Shown here: positions 33,301 through 38,450 of the stretch, piece after piece
Layout: each line of letters starts with the position of its first letter
How positions within the stretch are numbered: position 1 is the stretch's first letter
NCBI GenBank assembly: GCA_028289525.1
Contig: JANQPJ010000318.1
Coordinates: 1 to 38,450 of the forward strand
Length of the DNA: 38,450 nucleotides
Direction: 5' to 3'
DNA from: Pirellulales bacterium
GTDB taxonomy: Bacteria; Planctomycetota; Planctomycetia; Pirellulales; JAGQOS01
Translations under genes and position numbers: made by a program
The notes under the pieces: generated by a model
Seen by the model: the letters and a program-made list of their open reading frames with translations, nothing else
Told to the model about the DNA's origin: nothing
Databases searched by the model: none

Positions 33301-35093
33301 TCAATCGCCACTCCGTCGGTTCCCTCGGTGTAATCTTGCAGAATCACCCCAAAATTGGCGGCTGGATTCTCTACCCAGGCCTGAACGGCCGCCACGCCGG
33401 CTGCGTTGAGTTCGATTGTCACCTGATTTTCGGAATTCTGGATGATTTGACCAATTGGGTCTGAGCCACGATCCGAGGCTCCCTGGGCTCCTGCGGTTTG
33501 CCAGGCAACTCCATTTTCAGCGTCGTTCCAGGTTACCCCGTTTTCGGTCCAATCTCGCAGAAGACGATAGAACTCGTAACTAACATCCGAGCCGTTAGTC
33601 ACTTCTAGCGTAATTGAGGCGGCCGACACTACACTGGTCCGAGGAATGGCGCTCGTGTCCCAGCGAAACAAAGCGGCCCGATCAGGCCCACCATCGGCCC
33701 TCAGGATTGGATCACTGCCCAGGTTTTCGTCGTCTGTTTCCACATCGATTCCGGCATCTCGGGTTCCAGAATAACCGTTTACGCCATCTTGAAAATCGAA
33801 CGTGTGGCTGCCGGCTTGGCTGAGCACCGTGACGGTGAGATTGTCGCCAATGACCAATTCACCGTCGTCGGCAGCGAGCCGCAAAACATAGGTGCCTGGC
33901 AGGCTAAAAGTGGCTGTTGTGTTCGTCGCAGCGGCATTGACAAAGTCTACGCTGCCTGGCCCGCTCACCAGGGTCCACAGGGTTGTCACACTGGCCGGCG
34001 GGTCGGGCAGCCCGTCGTCCATCACCGTGCCCTGCAAGGCTACCGATTCGCCTGCAAAAACGTTCAGATTCTCTCCAGCGTCGACCACCGGTCCCTGATT
34101 GCCAGCAGTGGCAAACACCGCCTCATAGATACGTCCGTCCGGAACATTGTCTTCCATGGCATCGGCGATATAGAGCGCCAAAGCGCCAGCGTCGTCATTG
34201 GGATTCGAAGTCGGCCCAATGGCCAAGCCCTGGGGAGAAATCGGCCGTGGCGAAAAACCACTGATGTCATAGGTGGCAACGTAACCGCCAGTTGTCGTAT
34301 ATTCGAAGACCGCCAAGTCAGGGCTCGACACAATCAACAGATGGCCTGTCGTTGGGTCGAACGTGATCCCCTCGGGATCGGCAATCCGATCAGCAACCGA
34401 AAACGCCGATTGATACTCCAAGTCGGAGTTGTAGACCAAGATTTGCTGGCCGCCAGAAAGCCCATCGGCAACGTAAAGCAGACCGGTCGCCGGATCGACG
34501 GTGATGCCTTCAGGATCAATGGCCGAAGGCAAATCGTCGCTGACATTCACCTGAGCCAGCACTGATTCGAAAGTGCTGTCGTACCGCGTAACGGTTTCTC
34601 GGTTATCGTTGGTCACATAGAAATACCCATCGAATGGGTTGTAGACGATTCCAGTCGGCTCGGAATTCCCGCTCACAAAGCTGGCGTGCAAGGTGCCGCC
34701 ATCTGGCGAAACAGCAAACAGATTGTTGCCATCAAAAATTTCTGAAATCTCGTTGATCTCAGAATCGGCCAGATAGAGCTGACCGGATGGCCCATGGTAG
34801 GTGAGCCCAGCCACATCGGTGCTGGGAATCACTCCGCCATCCCAAGTATCGAAGTGCGCCACCTGAACCAAGTCGCCAGCCAGCATCTCGCGCCGCTCCA
34901 AGCCTTCAACCTGTAGTTTGGTCTTCGACCGAAGAGATGCCCAACGAACCGAACGCCTACGTGAACCAAGGCGGGCAGATAGCTTCCGGAGTAATCGCCA
35001 TGAATCGTCCAAAATTGAATCACCCCGGTATACAGGTTCAAAAAATTGGCAAATAACCGCAGCATGCACGGCAAAACCGCTACAATGCCACAA
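30327..35093 (-). CDS. Giant secreted protein: planctomycete N-terminus, beta-propeller, 5 PKD-like and 4 DNRLRE domains
   Basis: Numbering is from the frame limit at 35093 (1588 residues). LERREMLAGD (65-74) is the planctomycete extracellular-protein N-terminal motif. A six-strand-type repeat region (about 80-330; SGQLYLAD, TGLLYVAD, TGHLLIV) resembles an SdiA-regulated or NHL beta-propeller. PKD/REJ-like domains lie at 332-425, 622-716, 722-815, 1012-1106 and 1303-1396; DNRLRE (CBM96-type) domains at 430-617, 820-1007, 1110-1297 and 1401-1588. It ends on the last DNRLRE domain, with no sorting tail. There is no in-frame ATG before Met70. TTG 35093 has no ribosome-binding site, whereas TTG 35012 has GGGGTGAT just upstream and gives about 1561 residues, so I prefer that start. 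A polysaccharide-binding surface role is likely. Confidence 0.93.
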   Translation of the reverse strand: MWHCSGFAVHAAVICQFFEPVYRGDSILDDSWRLLRKLSARLGSRRRSVRWASLRSKTKLQVEGLERREMLAGDLVQVAHFDTWDGGVIPSTDVAGLTYHGPSGQLYLADSEINEISEIFDGNNLFAVSPDGGTLHASFVSGNSEPTGIVYNPFDGYFYVTNDNRETVTRYDSTFESVLAQVNVSDDLPSAIDPEGITVDPATGLLYVADGLSGGQQILVYNSDLEYQSAFSVADRIADPEGITFDPTTGHLLIVSSPDLAVFEYTTTGGYVATYDISGFSPRPISPQGLAIGPTSNPNDDAGALALYIADAMEDNVPDGRIYEAVFATAGNQGPVVDAGENLNVFAGESVALQGTVMDDGLPDPPASVTTLWTLVSGPGSVDFVNAAATNTTATFSLPGTYVLRLAADDGELVIGDNLTVTVLSQAGSHTFDFQDGVNGYSGTRDAGIDVETDDENLGSDPILRADGGPDRAALFRWDTSAIPRTSVVSAASITLEVTNGSDVSYEFYRLLRDWTENGVTWNDAENGVAWQTAGAQGASDRGSDPIGQIIQNSENQVTIELNAAGVAAVQAWVENPAANFGVILQDYTEGTDGVAIESREISDISNRPRLSIEFSAGGVVVNQPPVVNAGANQTITLSQTASLNGTAIDDGLPNPPANLTTQWSKVSGPGTVSFGNAGALATGATFSLPGTYVLRLGASDSELSNSDTVTVVVLEDEPVIENEAPVVQAGADQTVLLSEIVALDGTVTDDGLPNPPASVTTTWTKQSGPGSVTFANSTAIDTTATFTEPGTYVLRLTAHDGELSQQDDVTVTVTDNSGEVTVAFRHGVDGYTGAIDARIEASSADTNYGSNSLIKIDGNPDRAGLFQWDISSIPAGSFVTGASITFDVTNSSGVTYDLYQLLRAWDEGTVTWNEAIDGAAWQTAGVQGSSDRGNDILGQLRATSLGHHTIDLNAAGLAVVQSWIDNPASNYGFILQDYFEGSNGLVVSSREVSNVNDRPQLELTYFTDGSIPNRPPTVNAGTDQSVFLGDPVALNGTVTDDGLPEPANVTTRWSRVSGPGTVNFANASVVDATATFSAPGNYVLRLTANDGELMASDEVSVTVQDGSAPITVNFQQGANGYSGAIDARLESEAPGTNYGSATVLRSDGNPDRSSLFKWDTSTIPAGSVITEASITLQVINRSRVAYEFYELLRDWDENQVNWNQAAQGDAWETAGAQGSSDRASTALGVIESSSTGQFTVELNAAGLAAVQRWVNNPASNFGVILQDYIEGGDGLAFYSREASAVSERPRLQVTYTAGGPVVNQAPQVNAGLNQTTSTSEPVFLNATVTDDGLPSPPGAVTTSWTQVSGPGTVAFANAAAIDTLATFSAEGTYVLRLTADDGEHVVSDDVTIIVDNTPVPTTVDFQQGVNGYFGASDTRLETEFEDENFGSASLIKSDGGPDRAGLFRWDISSIPAGRQVTEASITLEVVNGSTVEYELYQLLRAWSEDDATWNDATSGAGWQTPGAQGTTDRTTTPIGSIDQDSTGSVTIELNAVGIAMVQAWVDNPAANHGVILQDYDEGGDGLAISSNEASSTGDRPRLQVTYL

Positions 35094-35670
35094 CTCATTT
35101 TATCCATACTACCAACAATCCCTAGAATTCCTAGTCTTCGCATTATTTTGCTTCTCTGGTTGGTCATTGCTGAGAAATGTTGGGGCGAAGTTTTCTCTAC
35201 AAGGCGCGCGGCAAAATCCACACCTAAGGGGGAGTCGGTCGGACCGGCTATCACCAGCCAAACATCACTTGGCTTTCGATGTTAGGCAGTCCGATCCAGT
35301 CGTCCGAAGATCGTGGTGAAGGCACGATCAGATCCGTGAAGCCACTTGCCGGTTCAGAACTCCGCAAGAAGAGTGGCCACGCACGATACGCCAGAGAATA
35401 TTGTGCCCCCACATTTCCGCTAACAGCAGGAAATGGCGCAGGAGAATTGCAAAGTCGTTTTTTTGAAAAAACAGCGGTCGGTGACCGCTCGCGAAACGGC
35501 TGAACTTTTCTGTTTCGCGCTTTGGCCGCCGGCCGCTGCTTTGGTGGAATCGACGACTTTGCAATCCTCTCTGGGAAATGGCGGGGAACACTTGCCAAGA
35601 CAGGCAGGGCGTCAAAAGTTTCGGTGCAGAATATCAACCGGATAACGCAACACAAGCTTCTCGTGAAGCC
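35094..35670. other. Intergenic region with one REP
   Basis: These 577 bases lie between the porin gene and the giant protein gene, both on the minus strand. Frames seen here are short, and one of them reads through the REP, so I accept none as a gene. The REP at 35472-35497 is the only structured element I can support. The promoter for the giant protein should lie near 35020-35200. Confidence 0.45.
35472..35497 (+). repeat. REP palindrome
   Basis: CAGCGGTCGGTGACCGCT followed by CGCGAAAC is identical over the core to 16111-16136 and preceded by a TTTTTTGAAAAAA stretch. Confidence 0.85.
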
Positions 35671-37212
35671 TTAAAAGTTCAACGTCCATTGTCCATAGAC
35701 AAAGTCGGCATCGTTGCTCGTCGTAATCTTGTCGCCTCGCCAGAAATGGGAATAACCGAGCAGCACGTTGCTACGTGGACTGATCGAGTATTTGACTACC
35801 AGATCCAATTCCTGACCCAGGTCGCGACTGGCATTCTGGGGTGGTGTTCCACCAATGCTGGGAACCGCACCCGGCTGATTCGACTGGAAGATGTAGTACC
35901 AGGCCAACAGGTTGACTTTCTTACACGGTTTGGCCGTCAACAAGAAGTTGACCGACTCGATATTTGATCGCTGCACTGCGTCGATGAAGCCGAGATACTT
36001 GTGGGCCAAGGGGAAGAGCTGGTTGTAGCCGTTAAAATCTCCTCCCGGCACATCACCGCTGGCATAATCGAAATAAGCCCACAACGTTGGCGTCCAGGGC
36101 AAGCAAGGCAATTTGCGACCTAGACCGATGGTTGCAAAGCCGGCATCCTGATCAACGCCGACACCGGCGGCATCACCACCTTGGTAGGCCCCTTCAAACT
36201 CATACAGCCAGTTGCCGTGTGAGCCGTGCGCTCTGGTGCCAAAGGTGTGTAACGAAGAGAGGGCAATCGCGTTGTCGAATCCAAGATAATAAAAATCGAA
36301 GTTGATGCGATCCAAGCCACTGTAAGTACTGTAGACGCCATAAAACTTGCGTTGCCAATCGGCTTCGTCAAATGCAAACGGGCGTACCGGAACAAACGCG
36401 GTCCAAAAGGCGTCGATCTGCAAATCGTCTTGCTTCCAAATCGCTTTGAGGCCTTCAAACGTCCGGCGCGTGTTGGCCCAATCCAAAGGTGATACGGTCC
36501 GCTGAGCGCCGTAGAGCAACTCCTGACGGCCGATGCGAAAGGTTAGCCCATCGACCAGCTTCAAATCGGCGAACGCATTCAACAGATCGCCCTGGTTGAT
36601 GTCGGTCCCGCGAGCCGGCAACGACTGTCCGCCTGTATCGGCATAAATGCCTTCGACGTAGAACCGCACCAGATCGTTCATTTCGTAGTTGGCGTACAGC
36701 CGCAGTCGGGTGAGCAGAAAATCGTCGGTCGTGTTCGTAAAGCGAGTCGACTGTCCCTTGTTCAGGCCCTCTTCGTGATGGTAGCGCAGACGAAGCTGCC
36801 CGCCGACATCGAGCGTTCCACAATCGCCAACACACAACCGTTTCAAATGGTCTCCCAACAAACAACCGTCATAGCACGGATCGCACAAGTAGTTGAAGTC
36901 ATTGGCATAAAAGACGCCTTTGTGCGATTTCTTGGCTTTAGCTTGGGCTGCCTGTTTCTGTTGGCAAGTGCAGCACCCAGCCTGACAGCTACCAGTGTCA
37001 CAGCCTGTTGCCGTGTCGCAGGGTGCCGGCGTGGTGCAACCTGTGTCGCAAGCAGGCTGATCAACCAACATGTTCTCATAGCTTGTCGGGCTGACAAACT
37101 GAACGGCGTGCTCAGGAGCGAGGGTAGGTGTCTCTTGTGCCTGTAGCCAGGTGGTGCAACTCACCATGGCGCAGAAGGCGCCAGCCATCCATTTTGTGCG
37201 AAATTCATCCAT
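35671..37212 (-). CDS. Alginate-export (AlgE-like) family outer-membrane porin with Cys-rich N-terminal region
   Basis: This 513-residue protein has a signal peptide ending near WLQAQ (about residue 26). A Cys-rich region (about 54-135) with 13 cysteines follows, then a beta-barrel domain from about 137, opening with DVGGQLRLRYHHEEG and DDFLLTRLRLYANY. RIGRQELLYGAQRTVSPLDW is followed by many alternating aromatic strands and a C-terminal WTLNF with terminal Phe, as in outer-membrane proteins. The barrel resembles the alginate-export family (PF13372 type). TAGGAGC lies upstream of ATG 37212, consistent with a good start. The exported or imported substrate is unknown. It is probably transcribed alone; metF is upstream in the same direction, 361 bases away. 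Confidence 0.88.
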   Translation of the reverse strand: MDEFRTKWMAGAFCAMVSCTTWLQAQETPTLAPEHAVQFVSPTSYENMLVDQPACDTGCTTPAPCDTATGCDTGSCQAGCCTCQQKQAAQAKAKKSHKGVFYANDFNYLCDPCYDGCLLGDHLKRLCVGDCGTLDVGGQLRLRYHHEEGLNKGQSTRFTNTTDDFLLTRLRLYANYEMNDLVRFYVEGIYADTGGQSLPARGTDINQGDLLNAFADLKLVDGLTFRIGRQELLYGAQRTVSPLDWANTRRTFEGLKAIWKQDDLQIDAFWTAFVPVRPFAFDEADWQRKFYGVYSTYSGLDRINFDFYYLGFDNAIALSSLHTFGTRAHGSHGNWLYEFEGAYQGGDAAGVGVDQDAGFATIGLGRKLPCLPWTPTLWAYFDYASGDVPGGDFNGYNQLFPLAHKYLGFIDAVQRSNIESVNFLLTAKPCKKVNLLAWYYIFQSNQPGAVPSIGGTPPQNASRDLGQELDLVVKYSISPRSNVLLGYSHFWRGDKITTSNDADFVYGQWTLNF

Positions 37213-37573
37213 GATCTCGTGCTCCTAATCGTGATCAGCAAGCGCGCCACAACCGGCTGCATCGTGTGTCCAAGGCAAAATTACTTCTCTTGAAGACCGC
37301 GCGGACAACAGTACTTCGCAGTATGGTTTTAGGCAGGGTCTACAGGCTTCTGTTGAGCGCCTGAGAGGAGTTATTCGCCGCGCAGCCGTCAGTAGGATCA
37401 GGTTCGACTAGAGCACACTAAATTTGCCAGCCACAATTTTTGAGCCGGCGCATTTAACCTAAACTATCGGATTTTTAATCATTCAGGGTTTGAAGTCCCG
37501 AATGAGAGCCCATGTAGGGGATGCCAAACATGCGAATTCGCACACTTGAGCTGTGATGCCAGGGATCGCTGGT
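37213..37573. other. Intergenic region between metF and the porin gene
   Basis: No coding frame or known repeat is visible in these 361 bases. They are AT-richer than the neighbouring genes (for example around 37420-37480), and the promoter of the porin gene is expected here on the minus strand, but I cannot assign boxes with confidence. Confidence 0.4.
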
Positions 37574-38446
37574 CTATCGGGGCAGGGTCACCGCGTCGAG
37601 CACTTGAGAAGTGGCACGGGATTGATTGAGTACATAAAAATGTAAGCCGGGGACTCCATGGTCGACCAATTCCTGGCTCTGGGCAATAGCCTGAGCAACG
37701 CCCACGGCGAATTGCTCTTCGGCTACATCGCCACAAGCGGCCAGCCGTTTAACAAAATCGTCGGGCAGTTTAGCGCCGCAAAGCGAAGTGATGCGTTGAA
37801 TCTGACCAAAATTGGTCACCGGCAACAAGCCAGGCACCAAGGGCGCCTTGATTCCTGCCGCTTGATACCGGTCGCGAAAACGGAAAAAGTCGCTGTTGTC
37901 ATAAAACAACTGGGTTAGCACTACATCGGCGCCGGCATCGACCTTGCGCTTCAAGTTTTCCAGATCAATTTCGGGGCTGGGAGCCTCTTGATGAGTTTCT
38001 GGATAGCCAGCGACCGCCACGCTCAAACTGGCAAACTCTTCGCGCAACAATGCCACCAACTCGTTGGCATAGGTCAATCCGTCCGCCACAGGTTGAAACG
38101 TGGTTTCCCCTTGGGGCGGATCGCCTCGCAAGGCAACAATGTTTTCCACTCCACGGTCGATCGCTTCGCGAAGGTAAGCCCGCAGTTGGTCGACCGAACT
38201 GCCTACACAGGTAAGATGACTGGCCACCGAGACACCGAACTGGTTGCGAACCTGTTCAACAACGTCGAGCGTCTTGTCGCGCGTGGAACCGCCTGCTCCA
38301 TACGTGCAAGTGATGACGTCGGGCCGATAGTTGCTCAGCTGGTCGACATGCCGAAGCAACGCTTCTTCGCCCTGAGCCGTCTTGGGTGGAAAAAGCTCGA
38401 ACGACAGGCCAAACCGGCCTTCACCATAAGCCGTGGAAAACGTCAT
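37574..38446 (-). CDS. metF: Methylenetetrahydrofolate reductase
   Basis: This 290-residue FAD enzyme reduces 5,10-methylene-THF to 5-methyl-THF for methionine synthesis. Hallmarks are SFELFPPKT with the catalytic Glu (about residues 15-23), TYGAGGSTRDKT, SHLTCVGSS, NIVALRGDPP, GYPETHQEA, NLKRKVDAGADVVLTQLFYD, GLLPVTNF and the terminal GLHFYVLNQS, all as in MetF of E. coli. The length matches the family. ATG is at 38446, four bases from the window edge, so any upstream regulator such as an S-box or cobalamin element would lie outside. The gene points away from the right end. Confidence 0.96.
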   Translation of the reverse strand: MTFSTAYGEGRFGLSFELFPPKTAQGEEALLRHVDQLSNYRPDVITCTYGAGGSTRDKTLDVVEQVRNQFGVSVASHLTCVGSSVDQLRAYLREAIDRGVENIVALRGDPPQGETTFQPVADGLTYANELVALLREEFASLSVAVAGYPETHQEAPSPEIDLENLKRKVDAGADVVLTQLFYDNSDFFRFRDRYQAAGIKAPLVPGLLPVTNFGQIQRITSLCGAKLPDDFVKRLAACGDVAEEQFAVGVAQAIAQSQELVDHGVPGLHFYVLNQSRATSQVLDAVTLPR

Positions 38447-38450
38447 GCGC

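Noticed and set aside
30640-33800. Long repeated DNA that could be taken for a tandem array or CRISPR
   Set aside because: The period is about 870 bp and in frame; it codes for PKD and DNRLRE domains of one protein. There are no short direct repeats with unique spacers.
35046-35285. 79-residue plus-strand frame with a hydrophobic stretch
   Set aside because: It overlaps the start region of the giant protein gene on the other strand and has no start-site support; the hydrophobic run is probably chance.
35251-35655. 134-residue minus-strand frame in the gap before the giant protein
   Set aside because: It reads through a REP (RERSPTAVF), has no signal or domain features and no ribosome-binding site.
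37213-37573. Possible riboswitch for methionine or cobalamin control near metF
   Set aside because: This gap is downstream of metF, which reads leftwards; the metF leader lies outside the window, and no riboswitch core is seen here.

Overview
The window looks like chromosomal DNA of a planctomycete, most likely of the Pirellulales type. This rests on gene families rather than on a database match. It holds a Tat-exported DUF1501 protein next to a PSCyt1/DUF1549/DUF1553 cytochrome-like protein, a giant PKD/DNRLRE surface protein with a planctomycete-style 'LERREML' N-terminus, a formylglycine-generating-enzyme homologue, and an outer-membrane porin of the alginate-export type. I see no rRNA, tRNA, CRISPR array, prophage or plasmid functions.

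Layout: (1) 0.1-4.8 kb, plus strand: a coiled-coil membrane protein, a rhomboid protease with intact active site, an FGE-like protein lacking the second catalytic cysteine, a DUF2878-like membrane protein and an 89-residue membrane protein. (2) 4.8-5.6 kb: a repeat-rich intergenic region with three different palindromic elements. (3) 5.6-21.5 kb, plus strand: a large exopolysaccharide cluster. It encodes a GumC/Wzz-type chain-length protein, a separate CapB-like ATPase with a degenerate Walker A, a polyprenyl-phosphate sugar transferase with a degenerate GGDEF-like N-terminus, two polysaccharide deacetylases, a flippase, an O-antigen-ligase/polymerase-type protein, GT2, GT4 and WecG/TagA glycosyltransferases, a methyltransferase, and three paralogous CelD-type acyltransferases. 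Several start codons overlap the previous stop (ATGA), so these genes are probably translationally coupled. A repeat island at 9.94-10.34 kb splits the cluster. (4) 21.4-22.2 kb: a REP-associated tyrosine transposase (RAYT) between two near-identical REP doublets, a self-contained REPtron. (5) 22.3-28.4 kb: a D-2-hydroxyacid dehydrogenase, then on the minus strand the DUF1501 and PSCyt1/PSD1 pair. (6) 29-38.4 kb, minus strand: an HtrA-like protease with PDZ domain, the PKD/DNRLRE protein, the alginate-export-family porin and metF.

The cluster in region 3 would start a repeat unit on undecaprenyl phosphate, extend it, flip it, polymerise it with chain-length control, and decorate it by deacetylation and acylation. 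No Wza-type outer-membrane exporter gene is visible in the window. The most interesting features are: the RAYT/REP unit, whose REP hairpins show compensatory base changes and whose left REP supplies the C-terminus of the wecG-like gene; a family of 96-bp elements (two copies almost identical, one diverged); three genes whose 3' ends lie inside repeats; three enzyme-like proteins with lost signature residues; and the neighbouring DNRLRE-repeat protein and Cys-rich alginate-export-like porin.
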